A stretch of 64,000 nucleotides of DNA from Alkalihalobacillus pseudalcaliphilus (GTDB lineage: Bacteria > Bacillota > Bacilli > Bacillales > Bacillaceae_D), in NCBI GenBank assembly GCA_001038565.1, contig LFJO01000003.1, positions 178,849 through 242,848 of the forward strand, given 5' to 3'. The notes below the pieces were generated by a model. It had not been told where the DNA came from. It saw only the letters and a list, made by a program, of their open reading frames with translations, and did not search any database. The position numbers were made by a program, and so were the translations under genes. Below are positions 32,950 to 44,016 of the stretch, piece by piece; positions within the stretch are counted from its first letter, which is position 1, and every line of letters begins with the position of its first letter.

Positions 32950-35658
32950 GTGGATTGGTATCGAAAAAAAGCAGAGGATGTGGAAAAAGAGTTAGGGACC
33001 AACGCAACACAAGGTTTGTCAGAAAAAGAAGTATCAAAACGTTTGAAACTTTTTGGGGCTAATAAGTTAGACGACGGAAAGAAAATATCAAGCCTAGCCT
33101 TATTTATCTCGCAGTTTAAAGATTTTATGGTTCTCGTTTTACTTGTTGCAACGTTAATCTCAGGCTTATTAGGTGAGTATATTGATGCCATTACGATTAT
33201 GTTTATCGTTTTATTAAACGGAGTTTTGGGATTTGTCCAAGAAAGAAAAGCAGAAAAGTCCCTAGAAGCATTAAAGGAACTGTCTGCTCCACAGATGAAT
33301 GTATTACGAAATGGTATTTGGGAGAAAATCCTCTCAAGCCAAGTAGTTCCAGGAGATATTGTCAAGCTGAAAAGTGGAGATCGGGTAGGGGCAGACATTC
33401 GCTTGCTGAAGGCCAATGCTCTTAGTGCCGAAGAATCCTCTTTAACAGGTGAGTCCGTACCCGTACAAAAACAAGCTCAAGCTATACAAGCTGACAAGCT
33501 TGAAATGGGTGACCAAAAAAATATGGCCTTTATGGGCACGCTCATTACACAAGGAAATGGAACGGGTGTAGTGATAGCCACAGGAATGAACACAGAGATG
33601 GGAAAGATTGCTCATCTTCTTCAAACGACACAGTCCTTAGAAACACCATTACAAAGAAGGCTCGAGCAACTTGGAAAAATTCTCATTATTATCGCTTTAC
33701 TATTAACAGCCATGGTTGTGGCAGCAGGTGTTCTACAAGGTTATGACATTTATACAATGTTTTTATCAGGGGTTTCTTTAGCTGTTGCTGCGATTCCAGA
33801 AGGATTACCGGCAATTGTAACCGTTGCGTTAGCACTCGGTGTTCAAAGGATGATCAAACGAAAAGCGATTGTTCGTAAGTTGCCTGCAGTTGAAACATTA
33901 GGTTGTGCCACAGTTATTTGTTCAGACAAGACTGGAACATTAACACAAAATAATATGACAGTCACCCAGGTTTGGACGGCAGGGAAAGGTTGGAAAGTGA
34001 CCGGCAATGGTTATGAGCCCAATGGTTCTTTCCTTTTCGGTGGAAAGCCTGTGGAAGTGCAACGTGAAAAAAACTTATTACAACTATTAAGCTTTTCTAT
34101 GTTATGTAATAATGCGAAGCTTATGGAGAAAACGGATCGGAAGGGATTACTTAGAAAAGAAGCACGTCAATATTTGATTGATGGTGACCCGACGGAAGGG
34201 GCATTAATTGTAGCAGGCATGAAAGCTGGTTATCATGACCAGAAACTAGACGAGCATTATACACGGGTGCATGAATTTCCATTTGACTCCACACGAAAAA
34301 TGATGAGTGTCATCGTAGAAGATAGGAGCGGCAGACAATTTGTCGTGACAAAGGGTGCGCCAGATGTTGTATTAGGTCAGTGTCAATCACTCCTTTATCA
34401 AAATGGCAAAGAAGCCTTTACACCAAAGCGAAAGGCGGAGGTGGACGCAACATTAACAAGTATGGCAAGCCACGCATTAAGAACGATTGCTGTCGCTTAT
34501 AAACCATTAAACCAAGGCGAAACATGTTCACAAGCCTCGATGGCAGAGCGTCAATTGACGTTAGTGGGCATTCAAGGCATGATTGACCCACCAAGACCTG
34601 AAGTAATTGAATCTGTGCGTGAATGTAAAGAAGCGGGTATTAAAACCGTGATGATTACGGGTGACCATCAGCTCACAGCTTGTGCCATTGCACAAGAAAT
34701 TGGGATTATGCAAAAATACGGTCGGTCATTAACAGGTAAAGAGCTCTCACGTATGTCGATGGAGGAGCTCGCCCAGGTCGTTGATGAGGTTGATGTGTAT
34801 GCACGTGTAACACCAGAGCATAAATTAAAAATTGTTAAAGCCTTACAGGAAAAGGGACATGTCGTTGCTATGACTGGAGATGGTGTGAATGATGCACCTG
34901 CCATAAAAGCCGCCAATATTGGTATTGCGATGGGGATTACTGGAACAGATGTAGCCAAAGAAGCCTCTGCGCTTATTTTAAGTGATGATAATTTTGCAAC
35001 GATTAAGGAAGCGATAAAAGAAGGACGGAATATCTATGAAAATATCCGCAAATTTATTCGGTATATGCTCGCTTCCAATGTGGGAGAAATTTTAGTCATG
35101 CTGATTGCTATGGTTTTGGGTATGCCTCTACCACTCGTTGCAATCCAAATTCTCTGGATAAATCTTGTGACAGATGGATTACCAGCCTTAGCGTTAGGAA
35201 TGGATCAAGCTGAAGGCGATGTGATGAAACGGAAACCACGGAGCCAATTTGAAGGTGTCTTTGCTCGTGGGTTAGCATGGAAAATTATAAGTAGAGGTTT
35301 TATGATAGGGATCGTTACAATTATTGCTTTTTGGCTCACCTTACAAGGGCATCCGGATGAATTAATCCGAGCACAAACTGTGGCCTTTGTGACACTAGTG
35401 ATGGCTCAGCTTATTCATGTCTTTGATTGTCGGAGTGAGTACTCCGTCTACCACCGTAACCCTTTTGAAAATAAATATTTAGTTTATGCAGTGTTATTAT
35501 CAACGTTGTTAATGTTAGTTGTTATATATTATCCACCGTTACAAACTATTTTCCACACGGTTTCACTTGATTTGAGAGAATGGTTACTCGTTCTTGGTAT
35601 GGCGGCCATTCCAACGGTTGTAATAGGTGGGTTCCAATTGTTCAAGCGAAAATCTTAA
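32950..35658 (+). CDS. yloB: P2A-type calcium-translocating ATPase (YloB-like)
   Basis: This 902-residue SERCA-like pump moves Ca2+ across the membrane. It has the actuator motif TGES near residue 170, the PEGLPA kink in M4, the phosphorylation site DKTGTLTQNN at Asp326 and the hinge motif TGDGVNDAPAIKAANIGIAMG near 635. Ten membrane segments fit M1-M10, and NLVTDGLPALALG marks M6. It starts at GTG with GTGAGAAAG upstream. In B. subtilis yloB also follows yloA, but there both genes are codirectional, whereas here rqcH is inverted. Confidence 0.95.
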   Translation: MDWYRKKAEDVEKELGTNATQGLSEKEVSKRLKLFGANKLDDGKKISSLALFISQFKDFMVLVLLVATLISGLLGEYIDAITIMFIVLLNGVLGFVQERKAEKSLEALKELSAPQMNVLRNGIWEKILSSQVVPGDIVKLKSGDRVGADIRLLKANALSAEESSLTGESVPVQKQAQAIQADKLEMGDQKNMAFMGTLITQGNGTGVVIATGMNTEMGKIAHLLQTTQSLETPLQRRLEQLGKILIIIALLLTAMVVAAGVLQGYDIYTMFLSGVSLAVAAIPEGLPAIVTVALALGVQRMIKRKAIVRKLPAVETLGCATVICSDKTGTLTQNNMTVTQVWTAGKGWKVTGNGYEPNGSFLFGGKPVEVQREKNLLQLLSFSMLCNNAKLMEKTDRKGLLRKEARQYLIDGDPTEGALIVAGMKAGYHDQKLDEHYTRVHEFPFDSTRKMMSVIVEDRSGRQFVVTKGAPDVVLGQCQSLLYQNGKEAFTPKRKAEVDATLTSMASHALRTIAVAYKPLNQGETCSQASMAERQLTLVGIQGMIDPPRPEVIESVRECKEAGIKTVMITGDHQLTACAIAQEIGIMQKYGRSLTGKELSRMSMEELAQVVDEVDVYARVTPEHKLKIVKALQEKGHVVAMTGDGVNDAPAIKAANIGIAMGITGTDVAKEASALILSDDNFATIKEAIKEGRNIYENIRKFIRYMLASNVGEILVMLIAMVLGMPLPLVAIQILWINLVTDGLPALALGMDQAEGDVMKRKPRSQFEGVFARGLAWKIISRGFMIGIVTIIAFWLTLQGHPDELIRAQTVAFVTLVMAQLIHVFDCRSEYSVYHRNPFENKYLVYAVLLSTLLMLVVIYYPPLQTIFHTVSLDLREWLLVLGMAAIPTVVIGGFQLFKRKS

Positions 35659-35700
35659 AAACCGAAATATAGTCTGAAACCATTAAAAGAAGGACCGACC

Positions 35701-35733
35701 AAAACTGCCCATGTTGAATGTGGGCAGTTTTTT
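35701..35733 (+). terminator. Terminator of the calcium ATPase gene
   Basis: AACTGCCCA pairs with TGGGCAGTT across a 9-nt loop, with a T run after it. It lies 42 bp past the stop. Confidence 0.88.
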
Positions 35734-35841
35734 GACGTATTTTTGCCGGTACGCTTGTAAGAGGAACAGATTTGTTCATATGAAACGATACTTGTTGACC
35801 AAAGTAAAATTAGGTAAAATAGAGGAGTGGATGTGATACAT

Positions 35842-36723
35842 ATGGTGAAAAGTATGACTGGTTATGGACAAGCAACCGTGTCAAATGAACAATGCACAAT
35901 TCAAGTTGAAATACGAACAGTTAATCATCGTTTTTTTGAATGTAGCAATATAAGATTGCCACGCCGCTTTTTATTTCTTGAGGATGTGATTCGTAAAGAG
36001 GTGAAATCAGTCATTCATCGCGGGAAAGTAGATGTATTTGTTAAGGTCGATGGTGAGTCACTTGTTTCTAAACATTTTAAGGTGAATTGGCATTTGTTAC
36101 AGCAATATAAGGACAAGGCTGAACAGATTCGTGAATTTTTATCATCCAATGAAACACTCAGTATGGAACATGTTCTACAACATGAGCATTTGACTGAATG
36201 GGTGGAAGAAGAAAGTGATGTTTCGGGATTAGATAAACGGATCGTAGAGGCGATTCAAAAAGCGTGTACAGAAGTAAATGTCATGCGTGAAAGAGAAGGT
36301 AGTTCAATTAACACCCATTTTAACGAATTATTAACGGAACTAAATCATTCAGTCACGTTGCTAAAAGCTCTCGTACCAGAAGTTAACAAGGTTCAAGAGG
36401 AAAAGCTTTTTCAGCGCTTAAAAGATATAGTTTTGGAAGCTCAATTAGATGAAGGAAGAATGGTCACGGAGCTAGGCTTAATCTTGGATAAATCAGATAT
36501 TAGTGAAGAGCTTTCGCGTCTCCAATCGCATTGGGAACAGTTTAAGGCGATTTTGCTTGAAGACCAGCCGATCGGGAGAAAGCTTGATTTTCTCGTTCAG
36601 GAAATGAATCGTGAAGCTAATACAATAGGGTCAAAAGCGATCGATTTACAAGTGAAGCAACAGGTTGTTTTACAAAAAAGTTTAATGGAGAAATTGAAAG
36701 AACAAGTACAAAATGTAGAATAA
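35842..36723 (+). CDS. yloC: YicC family endoribonuclease-like protein (YloC)
   Basis: YicC-family proteins are stress-linked RNases or RNase adaptors. The protein of about 293 residues begins with the family signature MVKSMTGYGQA, followed by EIRTVNHRFFE and RLPRRFLFLED, and ends with the conserved DFLVQEMNREANTIGSKA block. ATG 35842 gives the family start; in-frame GTG 35827 and 35833 are alternatives, the latter being better spaced from AGAGGAG. It heads the remA-gmk-rpoZ-coaBC group, as in B. subtilis. Confidence 0.92.
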   Translation: MVKSMTGYGQATVSNEQCTIQVEIRTVNHRFFECSNIRLPRRFLFLEDVIRKEVKSVIHRGKVDVFVKVDGESLVSKHFKVNWHLLQQYKDKAEQIREFLSSNETLSMEHVLQHEHLTEWVEEESDVSGLDKRIVEAIQKACTEVNVMREREGSSINTHFNELLTELNHSVTLLKALVPEVNKVQEEKLFQRLKDIVLEAQLDEGRMVTELGLILDKSDISEELSRLQSHWEQFKAILLEDQPIGRKLDFLVQEMNREANTIGSKAIDLQVKQQVVLQKSLMEKLKEQVQNVE

Positions 36724-36816
36724 AGCTAGAAATCGAACGGATTTTCGTATATAGTAACATTAGTTTGGATAAAAATGAAAAGAGTAGAAGGCTCTTCTAA
36801 AGTGGAGGAATCGGGC

Positions 36817-37080
36817 ATGAATATTAAACTAATAAACATCGGATTCGGAAACATCGTATCAGCCAATCGGATCATTTCAATTGTCAGTCCTGAATCAGCA
36901 CCTATCAAACGAATCATACAAGATGCTCGTGACCGGAATATGTTAATTGATGCAACTTACGGACGACGCACACGTGCTGTCATTATTGCTGATAGCGACC
37001 ATGTTATTTTAAGTGCGGTTCAACCAGAAACAGTTGCACAACGTTTATCAACAAAAGAAGAAGGAGCAGAGGAAGCGTAG
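36817..37080 (+). CDS. remA: Extracellular matrix regulator RemA (YlzA)
   Basis: RemA is a small DNA-binding activator of biofilm matrix and osmoprotection genes in B. subtilis. The 87-residue protein starts [19 protein letters not shown] and contains the family core [25 protein letters not shown] 36817 is chosen because GTGGAGGAATC precedes it; codons back to 36775 contain that site. It lies 46 bp before gmk. Confidence 0.94.
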   Translation: MNIKLINIGFGNIVSANRIISIVSPESAPIKRIIQDARDRNMLIDATYGRRTRAVIIADSDHVILSAVQPETVAQRLSTKEEGAEEA

Positions 37081-37117
37081 GCTTGTTTGCTTTACTTTTT
37101 CTTTCTTAAAATAGTAG

Positions 37118-37741
<624 letters not shown>

Positions 37742-37742
37742 T

Positions 37743-37961
37743 ATGTTATATCCTTCTATTGATTCATTAATGGATAAATTAGATTCAAAATATACACTAG
37801 TAACAGTATCAGCAAAACGTGCTCGTGAGATGAAAGAGGATACATCAAGAGGTCCGCTTGTAACAAAACCACATTCATATAAGCCGGTAGGTCTTGCTTT
37901 AGAAGAAATTGTGGGTGAACAGCTCCGCTTTGAAAGAATGGAAATCAAGGAAGACGAATAA
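37743..37961 (+). CDS. rpoZ: RNA polymerase omega subunit
   Basis: Omega binds the beta-prime subunit and helps assemble RNA polymerase. The 72-residue protein shows [29 protein letters not shown], the canonical omega N-terminus, and the [10 protein letters not shown] block. ATG 37743 follows TGGAGGTTC inside the gmk end. It is followed by a terminator. Confidence 0.96.
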   Translation: MLYPSIDSLMDKLDSKYTLVTVSAKRAREMKEDTSRGPLVTKPHSYKPVGLALEEIVGEQLRFERMEIKEDE

Positions 37962-37970
37962 TGTGAAGGC

Positions 37971-38003
37971 AACCTACTTAACAAAAGAGTAGGTTGTTTT
38001 CTT
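37971..38003 (+). terminator. Terminator after rpoZ
   Basis: CAACCTACT pairs with AGTAGGTTG over a 9-nt loop, then TTTTC. It lies 9 bp past the rpoZ stop and 42 bp before coaBC. Confidence 0.85.
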
Positions 38004-38044
38004 ATCTATTATGATAAAGATTGGTTATGGATGAGGTGAACATT

Positions 38045-39262
38045 ATGTTAAAAGATAAAAAGATTGTTATCGGTGTCACGGGTGGTATTGCGGCGTTTAA
38101 GGCTGCAGCTTTAACGAGTAAATTGGTGCAGGCTGGAGCACATGTCAAAGTAATTATGACCGAATCAGCAACAGAGTTTGTAACACCGTTAACGTTTCAG
38201 GCTTTATCAAGAGAGCCTGTGTATACGAATACATTTATAGAGCCAGATCCGACAAAAATTGCTCATATTGAATTAGCGGATTGGGCGGATGCGTTTATTA
38301 TTGCTCCAGCTACCGCCAATATAATCGGGAAACTAGCAAATGGTTTAGCAGATGATATGCTCACAACGACATTACTAGCCACAAAGGCCCCTATTTATAT
38401 GGCACCTGCTATGAATGTGAATATGTACAATCAACCTGCTGTCCAAAGGAATATGCAACAGCTCATGGAGGATGGTATTCAATTCATTGATGCAAATGCG
38501 GGTTATTTAGCCTGCGGTTGGATCGGAAAAGGGCGTTTAGCTGAGCCAGAGGAAATCGTTGAATACTTAGAGCAAGCCTTTATTCGTTCAGATAATAAAG
38601 GGAGTCATTTAGCTGGGAAGAGCGTTTTAATAACGGCAGGACCTACTCAAGAAAAAATTGACCCAGTTCGATATTTTACCAATCACTCTTCGGGGAAAAT
38701 GGGTTATGCGCTGGCGAAAATTGCTTATTTACGTGGTGCAGATGTCACCTTAATAACGGGGCCAACAAATATAGAACCTCCACTAGGTGTGAAAGTCGTT
38801 CAAGTTCTTTCTGCACAAGATATGTATCAAGAAGTGATTGAACGGTTCGAACAAACAGATATTATGATTAAATCAGCGGCTGTTGCGGATTATCGACCAG
38901 CAGAGACGTTTGAACAAAAGCGAAAAAAACAACCTGGGGACTGGTCTTTACAATTAGAACGAACACAAGACATATTGGCAAAGCTAGGAGCATTGAAGCA
39001 AGACCAAGTTCTTATAGGTTTTGCGGCAGAAACCAATAATGTAGAAGAGAATGCTCTAGGTAAATTAGAAAGAAAGCATTTAGATGTAATTGTTGCCAAT
39101 GATATTAGTCAAGAGGGTGCTGGTTTTAAAGGCGATACGAATGAAGTGGTTATTTTTACGAAAGACGGACATCGTTTTGAAGTTCCTCAAGCACAAAAAG
39201 TAGAAGTGGCAGACAAGATATTAACTGAAATTGAAGCATATATGAAAAGGAACCAATCATAA
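38045..39262 (+). CDS. coaBC: Phosphopantothenoylcysteine synthetase/decarboxylase CoaBC
   Basis: This bifunctional enzyme joins cysteine to 4'-phosphopantothenate and decarboxylates the product on the way to coenzyme A. The 405-residue protein has an N-terminal flavoprotein half (VIGVTGGIAAFKAA, PAMNVNMYNQPA, and ACGWIGKGRLAEP carrying the active Cys) and a C-terminal synthetase half (PTQEKIDPVRYFTNHSSGKMGYA). ATG 38045 follows ATGAGGTG. The stop overlaps the priA ATG (TAATG). Confidence 0.96.
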   Translation: MLKDKKIVIGVTGGIAAFKAAALTSKLVQAGAHVKVIMTESATEFVTPLTFQALSREPVYTNTFIEPDPTKIAHIELADWADAFIIAPATANIIGKLANGLADDMLTTTLLATKAPIYMAPAMNVNMYNQPAVQRNMQQLMEDGIQFIDANAGYLACGWIGKGRLAEPEEIVEYLEQAFIRSDNKGSHLAGKSVLITAGPTQEKIDPVRYFTNHSSGKMGYALAKIAYLRGADVTLITGPTNIEPPLGVKVVQVLSAQDMYQEVIERFEQTDIMIKSAAVADYRPAETFEQKRKKQPGDWSLQLERTQDILAKLGALKQDQVLIGFAAETNNVEENALGKLERKHLDVIVANDISQEGAGFKGDTNEVVIFTKDGHRFEVPQAQKVEVADKILTEIEAYMKRNQS

Positions 39263-41670
39263 TGATTGCTAAGGTTTCTGTTGATGTACCGAGTGCTCAG
39301 ACCGACCGATTATTCGATTATCTTGTTCCAGCTGAATGGCAAGCCTATATAAAGCCAGGAATGCGAGTCATCGTTCCATTTGGTCCAAGAAAAATCCAAG
39401 GGTTCATTGTTGAACTAACGAATGAATCTGAATTCAAGCAATTAAAAAAAGTGCTCGAGCTCCAAGATATGGAACCTGTCTTAACAAGTGAGTTAATCGA
39501 TGTAGGAAAGTGGCTTGCTGCTGAAACTTTAAGTTATCAAATCTCAGCTTTTCAAGTGATGCTGCCAGCGGCATTAAAATCAAAAGTGAAAAAAGAGTGG
39601 GTGCTAGCAACAAATAAACAAGACTTACCCCTTTTTGTTCAAGCATTATTTGGTCAGAAAAGTTCTATTTCAACTGAAGTGATGAAAGAGTTAAATAAAC
39701 AAGAAAAAATCGAATTACAAGCTTTGTTACTATCTGGTGAGCTAATTGAAAAATATAAAGTAATTGAAAAGGCAAAGCAAAAATACATACGAATGCTTAC
39801 ACTCAATGAGCCGTATACACTTGAAGCAATGGAAGCTGACTTATCGGGGAGAGCGAAAAAACAGCTACAAATTCTTCATCATTTAGTACATCAAAAACAA
39901 CCGAAAGCGACCAATCAAGTTCTTCAAGATTTGAAAACAACCCGCCAGACTTTGCAGCCGTTACTTGAGAAAGGTTTTATAAGAGAGTTTGAGCAAAAGG
40001 TATATCGTGAGGCGATGAAAGACCTTACTATTGAGCAGGAGCATGCATTCGCATTAACGGCAAAGCAAAAAGCGGTTTTAGCTCCGATTGCGGAAAAAAT
40101 CGAACATAGAAAGCATGAAACTTTTTTATTACATGGTGTGACAGGCAGTGGCAAAACAGAGGTATATCTTCAAGCGATTGCTCAAGTAGTTGAGCAAGGC
40201 AAGGAAGCGATTATGCTTGTGCCAGAGATCTCACTCACGCCACAGATGGTCAAACGTTTTAAAGGGAGATTTGGTGATCTAGTTGCTGTTCTTCATTCTG
40301 GTTTGTCGGCAGGCGAGAAGTTAGATGAATGGCGGAAAATTCAAAGACAAGAAGTAAAAGTGGTTGTAGGAGCACGTTCGGCGATTTTTGCCCCATTCCA
40401 GCATTTAGGGATGATTATTATTGATGAAGAGCATGAAACGACGTATAAACAAGAGGATAATCCACGCTACCATGCAAGGGATGTAGCGATTTATCGAGGG
40501 GAGTATCATCAATGTCCTGTGATATTAGGTAGTGCAACACCGTCATTAGAGTCCTATGCTCGTGCCAAAAAAGAAGTCTATACGCTGTTAGAATTATTGG
40601 AACGTGTAAATAACCGTGACATGCCTACTGTCGAGATTGTTGATATGAGAGAAGAGCTGCGTAACGGAAACCGCTCCATGTTCTCAGAAGTTTTAATGGA
40701 GAAAATGAAAGAGAAGTTAGAAAAACAGGAACAAATTGTCCTTTTCCTAAATCGGCGGGGACATTCAACATTTATCATGTGCCGGGACTGTGGCTATGTG
40801 GCTACGTGTACACATTGTGATGTCTCGTTTACTTATCACCGTCATCAGCATAAACTCAAATGTCACTATTGTGGTGATGAACGGCAGATGCCAAAAACGT
40901 GTGATTCGTGTCAAAGTGAGCATATTCGTTTTTTTGGTTCAGGGACTCAAAAAGTAGAAGAAGAGTTAACGAAGCTACTGCCACAAGCACGGGTCATCCG
41001 TATGGATGTTGATACGACATCACGTAAAGGCTCACACGAACGATTGCTAGAATCCTTTGAACGAGGAGAAGCAGATATTTTACTTGGCACGCAAATGATT
41101 GCAAAGGGGTTAGACTTTCCTTCAATTACATTAGTGGGCGTATTAGCGGCAGATTCGATGTTGCATATTCCAGATTTTCGTGCAGCGGAACGCACCTTTC
41201 AATTAATGGAACAAGTAAGTGGAAGAGCGGGTAGGCATACATTACCTGGCGAGGTATTTATTCAAACATATACACCTGAGCACTATAGTATTCAGCTTGT
41301 ACAAGCACATGACTATCATGAGTTTTACCGTAAAGAGATGAATAATCGAAGACTGGCGGGTTATCCTCCTTATTATTATATGGCTCTTATTAATATATCT
41401 GATCAGGAGTTAACGAAAGTAATCTCAGTCAGTGAAAAAATTGTTCAAGTTTTAAAGCGAGACTTACAGCCATCTACGATTGTACTAGGCCCTGTTGCAT
41501 CACCTCTCGCTCGGCTAAAAGATAGATATCGCTATCAATGCATGATAAAATACAGAAATGAACCTCGGTTAATAGAGACATTAAGAAATATTCAAGATCA
41601 CTATTTAAAAGAAACAAATCAGGGGAATTTACAAATTCACATGGATTTAAACCCGTTTATATTTATGTAA
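39262..41670 (+). CDS. priA: Primosomal protein N' (replication restart helicase PriA)
   Basis: PriA recognises stalled forks and reloads the replicative helicase. The 802-residue superfamily 2 helicase has a 3'-DNA-binding N-terminal domain, Walker A GVTGSGKTEVYL near residues 292-303, DEEHETTYKQED near 388, and the zinc-binding cysteine cluster (CRDCGYVATCTHC ... CHYCGDE ... TCDSC) near 510-552. The start overlaps the coaBC stop. In B. subtilis def follows priA; here the stop runs into the fmt leader. Confidence 0.96.
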   Translation: MIAKVSVDVPSAQTDRLFDYLVPAEWQAYIKPGMRVIVPFGPRKIQGFIVELTNESEFKQLKKVLELQDMEPVLTSELIDVGKWLAAETLSYQISAFQVMLPAALKSKVKKEWVLATNKQDLPLFVQALFGQKSSISTEVMKELNKQEKIELQALLLSGELIEKYKVIEKAKQKYIRMLTLNEPYTLEAMEADLSGRAKKQLQILHHLVHQKQPKATNQVLQDLKTTRQTLQPLLEKGFIREFEQKVYREAMKDLTIEQEHAFALTAKQKAVLAPIAEKIEHRKHETFLLHGVTGSGKTEVYLQAIAQVVEQGKEAIMLVPEISLTPQMVKRFKGRFGDLVAVLHSGLSAGEKLDEWRKIQRQEVKVVVGARSAIFAPFQHLGMIIIDEEHETTYKQEDNPRYHARDVAIYRGEYHQCPVILGSATPSLESYARAKKEVYTLLELLERVNNRDMPTVEIVDMREELRNGNRSMFSEVLMEKMKEKLEKQEQIVLFLNRRGHSTFIMCRDCGYVATCTHCDVSFTYHRHQHKLKCHYCGDERQMPKTCDSCQSEHIRFFGSGTQKVEEELTKLLPQARVIRMDVDTTSRKGSHERLLESFERGEADILLGTQMIAKGLDFPSITLVGVLAADSMLHIPDFRAAERTFQLMEQVSGRAGRHTLPGEVFIQTYTPEHYSIQLVQAHDYHEFYRKEMNNRRLAGYPPYYYMALINISDQELTKVISVSEKIVQVLKRDLQPSTIVLGPVASPLARLKDRYRYQCMIKYRNEPRLIETLRNIQDHYLKETNQGNLQIHMDLNPFIFM

Positions 41671-41693
41671 TGTCATTGAAAGGCAGTGAAAAG

Positions 41694-42632
41694 ATGAAAA
41701 TCGTTTTTATGGGGACACCTGATTTTTCAGTACCCGTTTTAAAGCAATTAGCAGAAGTATATGAGGTTGTAGCTGTTGTCACTCAACCTGACCGTCCAGT
41801 TGGTAGAAAGAAAGTATTAACACCGCCGCCGGTAAAGGTAGCAGCAACAGAGTTAAACATCCCTGTCCTGCAACCAGAAAAAGTGCGAGTTAAAGAAGAA
41901 TTAGAGCTTATTTTTGAGTATGAGCCTGATCTCATTGTGACAGCTGCTTACGGTCAGATTTTACCAAAAGCATTGTTAGATTTTCCTCGACTTGGATGTG
42001 TGAACGTTCATGCTTCCTTATTACCAAAATATCGTGGAGGAGCACCGATACACCAGTCGATTATTGATGGGGAAAGCGAGACGGGTGTCACGATTATGTA
42101 TATGGTTGAGAAACTAGATGCTGGCGATATTTTGACACAGGTGCGTGTTCCAATAGAAGAAGAGGATCATGTAGGAACGGTCCATGACAAGCTAAGTCAA
42201 GCCGGAGCATCCTTATTGATGGAAACGATTCCGCAATTAGTAGATGGTTCATTGGTAGCTAAACGTCAAAATGATCAAGAGGCGACCTTTGCCCGGAATA
42301 TTTCAAGAGAGATGGAAGAGTTAAATTGGTCACGTACAGGTGAAGAGCTGTATAACCAAATCCGTGGCTTACACCCTTGGCCGGTTGCCTATACAAGCTT
42401 TCGTGGAAAGCCTATAAAAGTATGGTGGGCAAGTAAAGTAACAACAAATAAGCAAGCTACACCAGGTGAGATTATTGAAATGGAAGAAGATGGCTTTATT
42501 GTTGCTACTGGTAATAAAACAGCTTTAAAAATGGAAGATATACAACCAGCAGGTAAGAAAAGAATGACCGCAGATACATTTTTACGAGGAACGACTATCG
42601 AACTCGGCGAGAAACTGGGAGATAAAGAATGA
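41694..42632 (+). CDS. fmt: Methionyl-tRNA formyltransferase
   Basis: Fmt formylates initiator Met-tRNA. The 312-residue protein begins with the family start MKIVFMGTPDFSVPVLKQL and has the KVLTPPPVK block and the catalytic HASLLPKYRGGAPI near residues 108-121. ATG 41694 follows AAAGGCAGTG; an in-frame ATG at 41670 overlaps the priA stop but adds eight residues absent from the family. The stop overlaps the rsmB start region. Confidence 0.96.
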   Translation: MKIVFMGTPDFSVPVLKQLAEVYEVVAVVTQPDRPVGRKKVLTPPPVKVAATELNIPVLQPEKVRVKEELELIFEYEPDLIVTAAYGQILPKALLDFPRLGCVNVHASLLPKYRGGAPIHQSIIDGESETGVTIMYMVEKLDAGDILTQVRVPIEEEDHVGTVHDKLSQAGASLLMETIPQLVDGSLVAKRQNDQEATFARNISREMEELNWSRTGEELYNQIRGLHPWPVAYTSFRGKPIKVWWASKVTTNKQATPGEIIEMEEDGFIVATGNKTALKMEDIQPAGKKRMTADTFLRGTTIELGEKLGDKE

Positions 42633-43975
42633 AAAAAGATGTTAGAGAAGTTGCCTTAAATATTTTGATGCAAGTAGAAGACAAAAAGGCCTATAGCAAT
42701 TTATTGCTAAATCAAACGATTAAGAATGGGCACGTGGATAAGAAGGACATTGGTTTATTAACGGAGCTTGTATACGGGACCATTCAAAGAAAGCTTTCTT
42801 TGACGTTTTTCTTAACACCTTTTGTCAAAAAAGGGCTTGAATCGTTAGAGCCCTGGGTCACAACCTTATTAAAAATGTCGTTATATCAATTCGTATACTT
42901 AGAACGTATCCCTGATCGGGCTATTATTCATGAGGCTGTAACGATTGCGAAAAAAAGAGGTCACGAAGGCACAGGATCACTCGTTAATGGTGTGTTACGT
43001 TCCATACAACGGGATGGTGTTCCAACATTTGATTCACTTAAGAACCAAACGAAACGACTTGCATTTGAATATAGTTTTCCAAAATGGATGGTTCGCCGCT
43101 GGTTAGAAGTATACGGTGAACAGGCAACTATTGAAATGATGGTCACAAGCTTAAAGCCACCGGTAATAACGATTCGTGTCAATCAATTAATAACAACACC
43201 AATTGAATTGATTACGTTATTAGAGCAAGAAGGTGTCAAGGCGGTAAATGGGACATTGTCACCGGACGCATTAGTGATTAAAGAAGGTAATCCCTTTACA
43301 ACGAAAGCTTTTGAGCAAGGGTTGTTCACGGCTCAGGATGAAAGCTCTATGCTTGTAGCTCGTGCACTCGGTCCTCTTCCAAATGAAAAAGTTCTAGATA
43401 GTTGTGCGGCACCTGGAGGGAAATCGACCCACCTTGCCGAACAAATGAATAATCAAGGAATGTTGGTGTCAATTGATCTGCATGAGCACAAAGTAAAGCT
43501 CATACAAGATCAAGCAAAAAGATTAGGCCTAACCATGATTGAGGCAAAATCAGGCGATGTTCGTACATTTAGTTCAGAAACTGAGCATGAATCATTTGAT
43601 AAAATTTTATTAGATGCACCTTGTAGTGGGTTGGGGGTTATTAGAAGAAAGCCAGATATTAAATGGTTAAAGCAAGAATCCGATATTAAGGATATTGCTG
43701 CTCTTCAAAAAAGCCTCTTAGAGGCGGTCGCACCATTATTAAAAAAAGGTGGACGATTAGTTTATAGTACATGTACGATTGATAAAGAAGAGAATGAAGC
43801 CATTGTTGAACAATTCTTACAAACACATCCAGAGTTTCAATGGGACAAGTCACTTTCAGAGCGATTACCTCATCAGGTTAGTAACGTGAAAGGCTTTGCA
43901 GAAGGAAGTGTCACGATTTTGCCGCAAGATTTCGAGACAGACGGCTTTTACATTGCTTGCTTAATGAAGCAGTAG
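42629..43975 (+). CDS. rsmB: 16S rRNA (cytosine-967 C5)-methyltransferase RsmB
   Basis: RsmB methylates C967 of 16S rRNA with SAM. The 448-residue protein has an N-terminal NusB-like RNA-binding domain (about residues 1-135) and a C-terminal methyltransferase with the SAM motif VLDSCAAPGGKSTHLAE near 255 and the two catalytic cysteines in DAPCSGLG and YSTCTID. The ATG overlaps the fmt stop (ATGA). In B. subtilis rlmN follows; here prpC follows directly. Confidence 0.95.
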   Translation: MKKDVREVALNILMQVEDKKAYSNLLLNQTIKNGHVDKKDIGLLTELVYGTIQRKLSLTFFLTPFVKKGLESLEPWVTTLLKMSLYQFVYLERIPDRAIIHEAVTIAKKRGHEGTGSLVNGVLRSIQRDGVPTFDSLKNQTKRLAFEYSFPKWMVRRWLEVYGEQATIEMMVTSLKPPVITIRVNQLITTPIELITLLEQEGVKAVNGTLSPDALVIKEGNPFTTKAFEQGLFTAQDESSMLVARALGPLPNEKVLDSCAAPGGKSTHLAEQMNNQGMLVSIDLHEHKVKLIQDQAKRLGLTMIEAKSGDVRTFSSETEHESFDKILLDAPCSGLGVIRRKPDIKWLKQESDIKDIAALQKSLLEAVAPLLKKGGRLVYSTCTIDKEENEAIVEQFLQTHPEFQWDKSLSERLPHQVSNVKGFAEGSVTILPQDFETDGFYIACLMKQ

Positions 43976-44016
43976 GGGAGTTACGTAGGAAGAGAAGAAA
44001 GGGGATTGTGTTACGT